From the NCBI GenBank assembly GCA_940337035.1, contig CALNHX010002670.1, positions 1 to 64,000 on the forward strand: DNA of 64,000 bases. The letters are read 5' to 3'. Under the pieces are notes generated by a model, which worked only from the letters and a program-made list of their open reading frames with translations, did not search any database and was not told where the DNA came from. The DNA comes from Agriotes lineatus. Lineage: Eukaryota; Arthropoda; Insecta; Coleoptera; Elateridae. A program made the position numbers and the translations under genes. How positions within the stretch are numbered: the stretch's first letter is position 1; each line of letters begins with the position of its first letter. This document shows positions 20,829-32,420 of this stretch, one piece after another.

Positions 20829-22069
20829 AAGGGTTTTCCAATAAGGACGGGTCGATGTTGGCAGGCTATGGCGAACATGTTGTTTTGGCGGCGCCTGTCA
20901 AATCTGTTTTTTATTATTCAGTCACTGATGCCAAATCACCATGGGAAGTTACACGATACGGCAGCACGTCCAAATGATAAAAGTTTATTATGAAAATGAG
21001 TGTTCGTTAGTGCAAACTCTGCGCGCGTTGCACCCATTTTACGGCAGATGCGGTGGCCCTTCAAAGTCGACCCTCCAATGTTTGGTGGCCAAATTCTAGA
21101 CGACCGGTTCGGTAAACGATCAGCCAACACCCGTAAGTCAAAGGAACGCCAGATCGACCCAGAATATCGACGCTGTCCGTGAAATTGTGCAGGAGAACTC
21201 GAGGCAGTCAATTTCTCGCCGTGCACAAGAACTCGGCCTTTCGCCGACTTCAACTTGGAGAATTTTGGGTCGGGACTTGGGCCTGCATCCAACTGACCCA
21301 GGAGCTCAAACTTAATGACCATAGACAACGCCGTTTGTTCGCTGACTGGGCTTCGGAGCGAGGCGAATTTTTGGATGAATGGCTATGTTAACAAGCAAAA
21401 TTTTCGTATATGGGGCGACGCCAACCCACACGAGGTCCACCAGGTGGCAATGCACTCACAAAAAGTTACTGTTTGGTGCGGATTTTGGGCCGGCGGCGTC
21501 ATTGGTCCGTACTTTTTCGAAAACGACGTTGATGAGGTCATCACTATCAACGGCAAGCGCTACAGATCGATGATAACCAATTTCTTTTGGCCCGAATTGA
21601 ACGATATGGACGTGGACGACATGTGGTTCCAGCAGGACGGCGCTACGTACCACACAGCGAACGCCACGATGGACATTCTGCATGAACGATTTGAGGGTAT
21701 GGTTATCTCTCGCAGAGGTAACGTGCATTGGCCACCAAGATCTTGCGATTTGAGCCCGCTAGATTTTTTCTTGTGTGGTTTTTTCAAGTCGTAGATCTAT
21801 GCCAATAAGCCGCAATCGATCGATGCCCTCAAAGTCAACATAACCCAGACCATCAAATTCAGCTGGATCTATGCGGCAGAGTCAATGAAAATTGGACCTC
21901 TCGGATCCGTGCTACCGTGAGAAGCCGCGGCGGACATTTAAACGATGTCATATTCCATACATAATGGCATACATGGGCCTTTCAAATAAAAAACGAATTT
22001 CGTTAATACCTCACACACAGCTTGTTTTATTCCATTTCAACATCGACCCGCCCTTATTGGAAAACCCTT
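20829..22069 (+). mobile_element. mariner-superfamily transposon
   Basis: Terminal inverted repeats AAGGGTTTTCCAATAAGG and its complement, continuing through the GGGTCGATGTTG region (~33 bp with one mismatch), are flanked by TA on both sides. The element is 1241 bp, the usual mariner size, and carries one degenerate transposase gene on the + strand. Confidence 0.93.
20941..21985 (+). pseudogene. inactive mariner-like transposase
   Basis: The start ATG at 20941 opens an HTH region (MGSYTIRQHVQMIKVYYENE) and leads through RRAQELGLSPTSTWRILGRD to a catalytic core with NGYVNKQNFRIWGD, VTVWCGFWAGGVIGPYFFEN, WFQQDGATYHTA and WPPRSCDLSPLDFF. Between the second and third acidic residues there are 41 positions, the spacing of DD41D-type insect elements rather than classical DD34D. 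Damage: an in-frame TAG in the N-terminal domain (about 21097), two frame changes and a deletion near 21300-21365 that removes the first catalytic Asp region, and another TAG at 21792. It cannot encode a working enzyme. Confidence 0.88.
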
Positions 22070-22219
22070 TATAAAGTAGTTTAGGTAGTTGTCGCGACGT
22101 TTTGGAGACCTTCACTATCCCTTTAATATTAATCAGTATTCTAACGTGTCCGCTAGCTTCAGAACGGAACGTCAGTGTGCACGGTTACTATAAGTGTCAC
22201 TTCTTAAATTCTCACTTAT

Positions 22220-22398
22220 AATACCATGAGTAGTCAAAGTAATGTCGACTATTTTTGCGGTGGTATCACTAATGTCCATTGCGCTTTGGTACGATTAGGA
22301 CGAGTGCGATAGCACGAGTCCTAATCCCAAGCGCAATGGACATGAGTAGTGATACCACCGCAAAAATAATCTACTTAACTTTGACTAAGAATGGTATT
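22220..22398. repeat. 179-bp long palindrome
   Basis: Arms of about 85 bp meet near 22309. The left arm contains TTTTTGCGGTGGTATCACTA and TGTCCATTGCGCTT, and the right arm their complements, with a handful of mismatches and small indels. It is a foldback or MITE-like element next to the mariner. A transcript would form a long hairpin. Confidence 0.88.
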
Positions 22399-23295
22399 CG
22401 AGGGACTATTTAATGAACCAAACTACTTTTTCAAATTAGTTTTCAGTAAATCTAGCAACAAACTACGCGATTTTTATAGTAACAGAACACTAATATCGAC
22501 TTTTTCTAATAAAAATCACATTTGTTTATAATAGTCACTTGAATACCTTCTAGGAAGATATATCCACTGATATTTTTTTGATTGGTCAAGAAACGTCAAA
22601 ATTCTGGATTTTCATTGGTCACTTTTTGACAGATGACAGGTGAATTGAATAGTCCATGAAGTAAACTTCACTATCTAGTGATCAATATCGATAAACTTCC
22701 ATGCTGTGCATTGTTGTGCAGTGTGTAGCCATGTAGATAAAGTACGCGGCAGTGTGACCTTTAAACATAATGACGTCTATTTACAAAGTCAAGGTTGGTT
22801 ACAAAAAGTAACAATTTATGAACATACTACCACCTTTTATAGAAAATGTAAGCTTTTCTTCCATATTTCATTAAAAATAAACGCATGAACAGTGCTTGCG
22901 ACACCGTTCATCCGAAGAAAATGTGAGATTAGAAACTGGATACCGGTTATAGTTCCATCTGGAACCATAAAGTGGCAACGGAAATTTTAAACAGGCAGTT
23001 TGTGGTAGGTACAAATCTGCTGGTACTTTAAAGTGACGCTCTAAATTTCATTCGGTATTTTGTAGTAAATATAACTTTAAAGTTACATACAAAGTTTACG
23101 ACGCCTTTATTAAAAAAAAAACATTAACTTTCACTTTAGAATGGTTTGAAAACATAGTTTCTCATCGTTTTTGTACCAAATATAATGAATTAATACCTAA
23201 TAATTAGTTTCAAGTTTCAAGGTACAACAGGAAAAATGTTCAGCATTTAGGGTCTGACATTCTCGCATGATTATTAAATATTGAAGAGGAAGAAC
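22399..23295. other. intergenic, nothing recognised
   Basis: AT-rich. No coding, RNA or repeat signal that I can support. Confidence 0.5.
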
Positions 23296-23530
23296 AAAGC
23301 CGCTCTCGTGGAGGCAGATCTTGTACGGATAACGTATTTTGTCTCAAACAAAATATTATAGAAAAAAGAACTACTAGAAATATGAAGACCCACATTACGT
23401 TTATAGAGCTCCAGAAAGCATACGATACCGTTCCAATCTATAAACTATTTGACGTGTTGAAACAAGCTTGCATCAATCATACATATATACAAGCACTGCA
23501 AGAACTATACAGAGAATCAAGATCCAGTCT
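23296..23530 (+). pseudogene. LINE reverse transcriptase fragment
   Basis: The frame reads SRGGRSCTDNVFCLKQNIIE, KRTTRNMKTHITFIELQKAY, then DTVPIYKLFDVLKQACIN. This corresponds to RT blocks with R-S-C-T-D-N-I-F and the first catalytic block F-I-D-L-Q-K-A-Y-D, with D changed to E here. It is a short relic with no further domains attached. The end at about 23527-23567 shares TCTATGTCAAATTCGAGAT with the palindrome at 42091. Confidence 0.8.
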
Positions 23531-24979
23531 ATGTCAAATTCGAGATTAATAAGTTAGGTTTTGTTTGTTGTTTGACACCATATATTTAAAGAACTATATT
23601 GCTAGCGGCTATGAGTTGGGGGGTCACAAAGGAAGTGAGACAGACAACCAACTCTTCAATGTATATGATGAGCTGTGCGCAAGCGCGGCGGCGTCGTCCG
23701 GCCAATGGGGAAGTGGTCAAGTTTAAAATTCGCTTCTAAAGGCGGAGTTTGAATTCTCACGCATACGCACGAGACGCGTTATACTCTAAGTGAAACTATG
23801 TCGGCGCCTTAATGTTTTCGGCCGTTTCCAGGCCCTACTAGCAATATATGTATAATACTATATGTTTGACAGACTGACTTAAAAAAATTAAATAATCTTA
23901 CTAGAGATACCTCGGTAATCGTCGCGAAAACCAGCAGAAAAATCTACAGATTCGTCTCGACGTTTTTTGTTAGGTGAGAGGAGGATGAGCAGTTTTGCGC
24001 CCTGATTGGCTATATTGGTTGTGAACAGCTATACTAAGATTATATTTGTATATGTTAAATAAATATTCAATTACAGATAAATTAAATGCTTTTGTTCAGC
24101 AGCCGTTTAATAATTGCTTAAGATTAAATGAATAATCATTGTTGATACACGTTGGAGATGGCATAATTACAATAATCTATTATTTGTGGTGCATAAAGAT
24201 GTTATATTACACTTAATTAGTAAACATTAATTTCAAGAAGATTGACCTAGCTGATGGGTGTCATACTTAAGAAATTAAATGGATAGATAGCAAAATTCTA
24301 CTTTATTGTGATTATTTCCTGCTTAGCAAATATTCAGTTTATGGTGTCATAGTTACACATCAGAGACATTTAAAATTAATTCAGGTATTTCACCAGAGTC
24401 TAATTTAGACAGCTTTTGTTTTGCATTTTTGTAAACCATTCATCATTTCTAATTGTGCTGGAATTTCAGACGATACAAATTCTTATCATACAATTATATT
24501 TCCAAGACTGATACCAATTGTAATTCAGCATATGGAAATGATTTGTTCAAAATTTAAAGGATTATACTGTAATGAATGGACGTATTATTAATTTTTTAAT
24601 ACTAATTTATATTTTTGTAACCACTCAAAAATTGCTTGTTTAAATATTATGTACGAATTTAATAGAATAGCCAACTATTTCGCTCTTTACTTTATTCGTT
24701 AAATCTTTATTTCAATTGCCTAGCTCGGTAGAACACGAATAAGTCAAATCAGGGTTGGGTAAAATAATAATTTTATTAAATTGCCATTAGATCCAATGCA
24801 AACTTGGGTAAATGATATGATCTCATTATTTCAAATAAAGCTGTATTTACGCTTTGAAATAACTTCATGCGCATTTAATACTGAATAAAACAACCAATTA
24901 CAATCTATTTAATTAGGTAAGCTTGATCTCTTTGTATTTATTAATTTGGATGTGATAAAAGAACGCTAATCGCAGATAC
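23531..24979. other. intergenic, nothing recognised
   Basis: AT-rich, with a GC-richer patch at about 23670-23830 of unknown nature. No gene is supported. Confidence 0.45.
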
Positions 24980-25154
24980 CTGTGTATTGTTCACCACACC
25001 AACGCTGTCACACATGTCCTCTTTTCCAGGGGCTACTTCCAACTTCACCGCTGGGCTAGGCAGTCTGGTAACCAAGAACGTACATTCGTAGACGAGCTCT
25101 ACCAATGGTCCCTGCTTGTACTCAACCACAAAACCACCTTTATTACTAATAGTT
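24980..25154 (-). CDS. candidate internal exon of an unrecognised minus-strand gene
   Basis: A 175-bp open segment on the minus strand is bounded by a good acceptor (TTAATACAG before 25154) and a good donor (CAG followed by GTATCT at 24979). One base completes an upstream codon, and 58 codons follow without a stop: TISNKGGFVVEYKQGPLVEL, then VYECTFLVTRL and a KLEVAPGKEDMCDSVG region. The composition is clearly richer in GC than the surrounding AT-rich sequence and uses codons in a gene-like way. No partner exons were found in the window and I do not recognise the family. A captured exon or chance frame cannot be excluded. Confidence 0.45.
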
Positions 25155-26223
25155 CTGTATTAATTTATATCTCCTAACATTACCTCTACGATCCTATAAG
25201 AATTTAACTTGATTACTGGGTTTTATTAAGTTGAACATATGAAAAAAACCCACCATCAACATTTTACTTGTTGTAGATGTTTATTTTATATTAATTCTCA
25301 TTACCTAGTAACTGGCATTTTATTGGTTTTACGTTCAGTTCATACTCGATTCCATTTTAATTTTTGTAAATGTCCACAATTTTAACACATTTTGATGATT
25401 CTTTTCAGTTCTCGCTTTTAATCTTGCTTTCAGGTTCCTTTTCTTTTATTTCTTATTTAAAATTACACATTCTTTATGTGATTCATGTGCAAATATTACT
25501 CAAATTGTGCTCACACTTACGTTAATCACGCCTTACGTAATGAATCTTATCTTTTTTAAACAAATTGTAATTCAGTATTAATTTTAGCATGCAATAACAT
25601 TTAGCATTACTTTTAAGATAATTTTATAATAAGCTACATAGAGATTAATTGCATTACACTAGCATAACCATCCTTATTAAATGTAACACCGTCTTGTACT
25701 GATCTAAAAGCAATTATTAACATTCATTTCTAGTTACTAGTCTTTTAAATGAAAACCTGCTCAATGCTGTCCACCTAAATCTATTTAACTTTTATATTAA
25801 CATACCTATGATGTAGCATTTTATAAGACTGCTTTTATTTTTTCCAATATCAACATTTTAACAATGAAACCATAGCTAATCCTGTTATTGTTATATAATT
25901 TCTTTAAACATAAAATGATTAATTAAGCAGGATTGCCTCCGGGTATAATACCACAGCAATACATCACTTTTGTTTTTATATTGTTCTTTTTTTGAGACCA
26001 AAGTATTTTCCTGCTTGTTCGAGAAATACGTATTTTTTTAGTTTTACAGTAACCAGCTAGATATCAACATCTTCTCGCATTATCACGCCATTGTTTATTT
26101 TCAACCTACTCTTAACCTATCATACATTTAGTTTATAATTTCCCAAACAATCGTAAAGTAAAGCAGTTAGTGTGGGTAGTATAACAATAGATGATTCTCT
26201 ACACAAAGTATACTAAAAAGTAA
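25155..26223. other. intergenic or intronic, nothing recognised
   Basis: Very AT-rich. If the exon at 24980-25154 is real, this would be intron. Confidence 0.45.
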
Positions 26224-26643
26224 AAGTATTACTTATTCGCTGCAGCTCAACTCGTTTTCATCGGCCAAGTTATAATTTCTTTAGGCTGGTCTCAACATTT
26301 AGCAACTTCGTTCGGCACATATCCTGCTTTAATAATAAAATGTTTGAACAAGAAACGTGTTTTAGCAGTTCTTTATAACAGACAAAAACTTCTGAACGTG
26401 TTCAATCGCATGGCCGTAAAAGAAAAGGATTTTATGTATTGCCCTAACTATGCGGTAATCGCAGAGTCTTGTGTGCATTATTTCGCGTACCGTGTGGGGC
26501 CTAGCGTCATCGTGTTGAAAGAATCGGTTTTAGAATGTATCGTCATGCAATTCATAAAAAAAGTTGAAAAATTATTTCCCGAGATCTTTCTTTATTTTCA
26601 GTATCGTCGAAAAAAATTGAAACAATTAATCGCCGCCCAATAG
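26224..26643 (+). CDS. unrecognised 139-codon open segment
   Basis: The frame is open from the stop at 26221 to TAG 26641. It contains no ATG before 26410 (the Met in FNRMAVKEKDFMYCPNYAVI), so as a stand-alone gene it would be about 78 residues. Alternatively the first part could be an exon body entered through the acceptor-like TTATTCGCTGCAG ending at 26245. The product is rich in Val, Lys, Phe and Tyr and ends KKLKQLIAAQ. The GC content rises locally. I recognise no family and see no neighbouring partner. Confidence 0.3.
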   Translation, partial: KYYLFAAAQLVFIGQVIISLGWSQHLATSFGTYPALIIKCLNKKRVLAVLYNRQKLLNVFNRMAVKEKDFMYCPNYAVIAESCVHYFAYRVGPSVIVLKESVLECIVMQFIKKVEKLFPEIFLYFQYRRKKLKQLIAAQ

Positions 26644-28874
26644 TCGATGCTCCGGGGATGAAGAAATTTTTAATAGAAAAAAGTGTGGATTTTCTATTAA
26701 GCACAGTCTCATGTTCTGCGAATTTAAGTTGCCAGAGAGGTGAAACCGTGATTAATTTGAGAAAAAAGTTCTATACAAAATAATATCGGTCGTGTTTACT
26801 AAGTAAACGAGAAACCTTTACCCATTTTTCACAATCGGGTAGCAAGAGTTCATATATCACACTTATAAATTACTAGCTTCTCAATCAAATGACATATGTC
26901 AATAGATATTACTCGATATCTTCTTTTAAATAGTGCCGATGGACCATAATTATGTATATACAGAGTGTAAAAGGAAATGTCGTACAGTTGTGTTCATTAA
27001 AGTATTGTACAGCATTTGGGCTTTGTTACATACATTAATTAGGTACCTATACAAAGTTAAAAAAAGTGTTGTATATACTGTAATGGTTTACTGCCCACAG
27101 CATCTCTGATTGCCTAAGTAACAGAATGAATAAGGTCAAAATGAGCACAGAATTAAATATTTTATTTATTGCAAGATAAGCAGTACTTTACATTAATAAA
27201 TGCACTTGATGTGAGTAGCAGTAACAACTAATAATTTGAGGGATAAAAGTTAGCATGAGATACGGCAGGTTTCAGAAGGGTTATGTTCAGAGTTTCAGAC
27301 ATGATAAATGTTCAGAAAACCCAATGCAATTTAATTATTTGTAACTAACAGATTTGAACTTAGAACGTCAAATATAATGTGAATAAAATTATATAGAATA
27401 ATTTGTTAAGTACAGAAATTGTATGAGCATTATGTATTAAAAGTTTATAAGCCAACAAACGGAAAGTTAACTGAAAGGTAAACGAAAAGCAGTGCTAGCA
27501 AAGCAATAATTGCAATAGAGCAATGGGAAAATGTAAGGCAACCGACCGAAAGACAATTAGTGATATGCTAAAAAAACTCAAGTGCATCAATGCATTATAA
27601 ACTCAAAAGCAAAACAAAGTGTGGTGACATTTATTCCAAGAAAAAGACACTTTAGTGAAAATGCAAAGAGATGACATCAAAAAACAATTGTAAATCTAGT
27701 TGCTTAGTTACGAGACAATCAATTGTCAGAAGGAATCAAACAAGCTGTAAAATTTCATGTTGGGGGCAAATTGAGCTCTACATTTATTGTATTAAATTGT
27801 GAATAAAAAGTCATTTGTGATACCAGTTTCGGGTTAAAGTTATTTACCAAGTTGCTTGGCATCTGTGGGTGTAATTTTCCTAAGTGTTGGAACGTCCAAG
27901 ATAGTGCAATTAGGCCAGCAAGTTTCCACCTAGTGCGTCGTTGGGTGCGAGCCTACGTCGATGAAGATTTTGGTGTAGTTTCAGACATCAGAAGGCAGAT
28001 ATTTTTGTGCTACATGGAGAGGAGGCCTACCGCTATACCTGGGTAGAAGTATTAGAACCAACAAGCCATTTCCAAGCGAGTATTTGCCGTGGCATCCTTC
28101 CAGTGTGCCAACCAACAGCGGAGCACCTCTTAAAAAAAGGTAGGATTCCATAAAAACTAGGAGCAGCACCCTCGTAGAAACTGGAGTTCGTCAAGAATAG
28201 ACCTTTCCCGAAAAGTTCAACTTGTTTCCAGAGTCCCAGATCCATCGAGTTTCGAATAATTTGGCTGGCGTCCCTAAAAAGTGCGGTTGCAGTTTTCCCC
28301 GGAAATTGAACAAAAACGAATCACTCGTGGGTTTACGTCACACTAGAAACAAAACGAGGGTATCCGTTGCTACGTCACAGAATTAATCGTATTTACCTGA
28401 TGTATTCTTAAATTTTGGTGTTAAAATTCAATTTTAAGCTATTTTTGCACTGACTGATCATCTTGTTTACTGCACTAAATTTAGAGGTTATTTAACTGTC
28501 AGTTGGAAACAGTACATTTGCCCTAATCTTAGAAAGTAATTGTCATACAACAAAATATTTGTCATACAATTTTTTCTACTTAATTTTATGAACCGACCCC
28601 CTGAGTTAAGGATTGTTTCATGTTCACCGGAGCTAAGCCCTAATTTATTGCAAATAAATAAAATAAGAAAAGAGCAATAAACTATTTATTTTTGGTAATT
28701 ATTATTACATTCTTTTAATTTGCCCTGGGTTTGGCAGACAATTCTCAATTGAAACCTTCATTTCGTAAAGTGTAGTATCCCTTGCCCTAATTATAAATTT
28801 TATATTTTATTTAAAACCCCATTTTAGGCGAGGGACCTATTATAATACAAATATTTTGAAAGTATACATCTATA
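26644..28874. other. intergenic; a GC-richer unknown block at 27850-28380
   Basis: Most is AT-rich without signal. From about 27850 to 28380 composition becomes balanced and short frames appear on both strands. It may be a fragment of an old mobile element, but no motif identifies it. Confidence 0.4.
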
Positions 28875-29189
28875 CTGCGTCTCAGGGTGACTAGACAGTA
28901 CAGGGCCTTATGGCAAACAGCAACAAACAGCGATGCCATATGTCTCCACAAAAGTGTTCTGTAGAAAAAACGCACCGATCACAGACAAACAAATCCAACT
29001 ATTGTAATAGAGACAGCTTAACTATAATCCCTCATTACCTGGTACGTTTTGTAAGTGGCATTCAAACAAGTTTATGAACAAAACAATTACGTACGTCGCC
29101 CGTTGCATAGAACTGGCAACGTCGGAGCGACATTCCCATAAGGAAAGCATTTCCTATCCTCTCCACGCTGTCTTGTCACCCTGAGACGC
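28875..29189. mobile_element. MITE with ~20-bp terminal inverted repeats
   Basis: Ends GCGTCTCAGGGTGAC-AGACAG and CTGTCTTGTCACCCTGAGACGC mirror each other. TCTATA lies directly outside on both sides (28869-28874 and 29190-29195). The element is 315 bp with no coding capacity. Superfamily is undetermined. Confidence 0.8.
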
Positions 29190-29195
29190 TCTATA

Positions 29196-30670
29196 GGTCT
29201 ACCTAGTTAATGATCCAGTATGAGCCTTTGCCGAGTAATAACACAACCAGCAATAAACTGACAACTGTCTTTGTGCAACACATTTTTGAACACAACTTTA
29301 CATACGGAAAAATTAGTATTAAAAATTACGAAGGATGGACTATATCTGTGGTCATGTAAATGTAACACAGCAACGTTGTTTGTTTTACTAGGCCAACGGT
29401 TAATTAGGGTTTGTGACAGATTTGCTAAGAACTAATAATATTTTAAAGATAAATTCAGCTAAACGTAAAAAAAACAAAATATCTCTACTGTCAAACTATC
29501 ATGTTAACATAACATTTATAATAACAATGTACATTTCCTTTTACACCATGTATAAGATAGCATAACAAAAAAAAGAGAATGCGTCAGTAAGAAAGAGATA
29601 CTGATAAAAAAGCGTCAGTAGACATATTTAAAGTATATTCGTTTTAATTAGAAACTGTCATTGTCAAAATTTTGATAAAACCACCCCTTATACTATGTAC
29701 GATAACTTTTAGTTAAATTACTAAAGAGTTACTAGTGTCGGAAACACAGAAAATAGGTTAGTATGTAGCTACTAATATTGACACATGACACAAGCGGCAT
29801 ACCAGTCGTAGTATTTTTTAAAGCGAAGTACTAATTCTCATTGAATTAAAAAGGTATTTAATCAAAGATAAAATTAGTTTCAGATAAAATTCTGATTCAA
29901 ATTTATTAATAAAATCGGGTGTGACACACGCACACAACTTCCTTTTACAGTGATCTTATAATTAGCCAAACATTTGATTTTAATTTTTAAGAGTTATCAA
30001 AAATTCAAAAACGGTACAAAATAGAGCGTCAGTTCAAGAGACAAATTTTCTCTAAAATTTTAAGCTGAATTCAAAAATGTAGTAATATACCGGGTGTTCT
30101 ATTTGAAATAGGAGTTAATAAAAAAAATAGAAAAAAAAAGAAACCCATTTTAGAGGTATTCAACTGGAAAATCACCTATCTCACATCAATACACATTAAA
30201 AATGTAATAAAAATGTAAAGTTTGAAAAAAATCGTTAGAGAGGTTTTTGAAAAAATCGAAGGGAACTGAAAAATCACAAGAGTAAACACTTACTTCCGGT
30301 TATGCGATTTTCTTCAAAAGCTTGCTGTCGCAGTTAGATAGTACACAAAACTTAAATATGAAGTTTTAACGCCATGCCTTTTTTTATTTTTGAGATATTC
30401 TGTTCACAGACGTACAGACAGACCAATGAACAAAAACATGTCTTTTGGGTTCAGGGGACTCTAAAACGTGAATATCTGTTGAAAACTCTATTTCGAATGT
30501 TTGGGGTGAATCCAAAACTGATGGTAATAAATTTGCAAGATTTATGATTACATTAGAAATTGCAATACAAACTTAAATAAATTAGAAATAGGCAAGTGTT
30601 AATAATTGTACAAGTGCAAGAAATCGTTTCTACTTATAGAAAAATATAATAATAGCTATTTGTGCAACAA
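29196..30670. other. intergenic; one orphan MITE end
   Basis: AT-rich. At about 30089 TATACCGGGTGTTCTATTTG matches the end of the TA-flanked, ACAGGGTGTTC-type MITEs common in insects, but I find no partner end. Nothing else is supported. Confidence 0.45.
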
Positions 30671-30763
30671 GTGCTAAAAGTGGATGGTTATGCACGAGAT
30701 ATGAAAATTATGAAGCCGAAGGCTGAGTTTCATACATGTCTCGTGCATAAACACTTTTAGCAC
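30671..30763. repeat. hairpin-forming inverted repeat
   Basis: Arms of ~36 bp start GTGCTAAAAGTG and include TATGCACGAGA, mirrored by TCTCGTGCATAAACACTTTTAGCAC. The motif GCTAAAAGT returns inverted at about 31088 and direct at about 31177, so this may be one end of a larger element. Confidence 0.8.
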
Positions 30764-31080
30764 CAGTTTGCAAACAATATTTTTTCTACGGCCTTAAATT
30801 TACTGTTATTAATCCATAAATGTCGATTTAACAAAGGTTTGCATTTATGACAGCTATAATTTATATCATAGTAAAGAGATGGCCTTGGCGGCACAGGTGA
30901 CTGTTTCTGCAACCGGTAGCTGTCAAAGTTAGTTAACAAAGGTAATTATAATAGTACACAGTTTACTTTATTCATTACATAATGCTTTAATTATTTAAAA
31001 AAACACTTTACCTCTAACGAAAGAAGTAACTAGAATAACTTTATAACCTCACTTCCAGTTCAAAATTCTAAATTCGACCC

Positions 31081-31120
31081 AGCTGTTTACTTTTAGCACA
31101 TGGCCTAAAAGTAAACAGCT
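31081..31120. repeat. perfect 16-bp-arm hairpin
   Basis: AGCTGTTTACTTTTAG, 8-base loop, CTAAAAGTAAACAGCT. It shares TTTTAG/CTAAAA with the hairpin at 30671. Confidence 0.8.
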
Positions 31121-31319
31121 GATTTCACTTTTAACGCGCTGATTTACAAAACGTCATTTTTAGTGAAACAAGCTAGTGCTAAAAGGCCTACCTTTAGTAG
31201 TGGTCGTAGAAAAATAATATACGAATCATTTGCGGCTTTGGAGTTATTGCAAACACAGTATAAATCGATAATAAATACATAACATTAATAACAACAAAAA
31301 TGTAGTTTGCAATTTTTTG

Positions 31320-31999
31320 AACATAAGTAATTTATTTTATTTATTTATTTTATTTATTTTAGAGAGTTTATACTGCGTCCAACAGTTAAAACTAATTAAG
31401 GACACAGTTACATACATTTAAATAAATATATCATTCACAACGAAAATAATAGAATATTAAAAAAAAACCGTAGTACCACAAAACAAATCCACACAATCAA
31501 CTAAATAATTTAAAAGTAATTATTCTAAAACAACAAAAATATTTATCATATATCAACCAAAATGGGTTTTCTAAAATTAAAGCACAGAAAAAAAATAATA
31601 TCAATTAATTAGTAATGAATAGTAAAGAAAGGATACAATCGTTGATTTCAAAATAATGTTAAACATATTCGCTTAAACTTTGCGACAGAAGGCATGTAAA
31701 AATCCAGTCTTCCGGCGAATCTGTTGCTCAGGTTGCACATTCGGTATATCGGTGAGTTTAGAAGCATATTTGTCTTAGGACGGGATAAATAAAATACTAA
31801 TTCGTTTCGCGATGATACCCTTGGAACTAAAAAATGCTAAATCAGACAAGTTACGAACGTTACATCCAAAGAAGCCAATAGAAATTAAAAAATTCTGTAA
31901 ATGGCTTCACTCAGAACTTCCCTCGCAAGTGGACGTTGTGACACTAAACTATTCTAGAATCGGAGAAAACTAGGGGTAAAAATATCTTCGTAGTGGTAA
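31320..31999. other. probable LINE 3'-end debris with TTTA-rich simple repeat
   Basis: A TTATTTTATTTATTT-type simple repeat (31332-31361) is followed by AGAGAGTTTATACTGCG and then a more balanced stretch to the BEL insertion point. The arrangement resembles the tail of a LINE lying on the minus strand, but no coding motif confirms it. Confidence 0.35.
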
Positions 32000-32330
32000 T
32001 GTTAAGGACTTTATAAACTTTTGCCGCCTCTCTTACATTCTGAATTCATACTGTGCGCAGTAGACTGCCGGGCCGGCATCCGATTCCAAAAACACTTACG
32101 TTTCATCTGTCAACGTGGCAGCATGCAAACCGGTCCTCTCTACGAAAGCTAATTCTTGTAAATGTTCAAATGTTCAATGTGTTTTTTATTGCTAATAAAG
32201 TAACATATTTCCGGCTTTCAACGAGTGTATTTATTCAGTGAAACCTACAATTCATACAGTCCACAAATTCCAAGGCGAGCTGGCAATCAGGAATTTTCCA
32301 AATAACGGAAAACTGAGAAGGCTACAAACA
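32000..32330 (+). repeat. 5' LTR of BEL/Pao element
   Basis: Matches 36932-37256 with substitutions and small indels (for example different sequence around the GCTAATAAAG / GGCAATAAAT poly(A) signal region). The divergence suggests an older insertion than the gypsy element at 15682. Confidence 0.92.
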
Positions 32331-32420
32331 TTGGTCCTTCGAGCCGGATTAGTGCCACAACATTGGTCCTTCGAGCCGGATTAGTGCCACAACATTGGTC
32401 CTACAGAGCCAGGATTAAAA
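32331..32420 (+). promoter_or_regulatory. primer-binding region repeated nearly three times
   Basis: TTGGTCCTTCGAGCCGGATT, the kind of primer site described for BEL/Pao elements, starts at 32331 and again at 32363 as a 32-bp direct repeat. A third, diverged copy (TTGGTCCTACAGAGCCAGG) begins at 32395. Confidence 0.8.
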
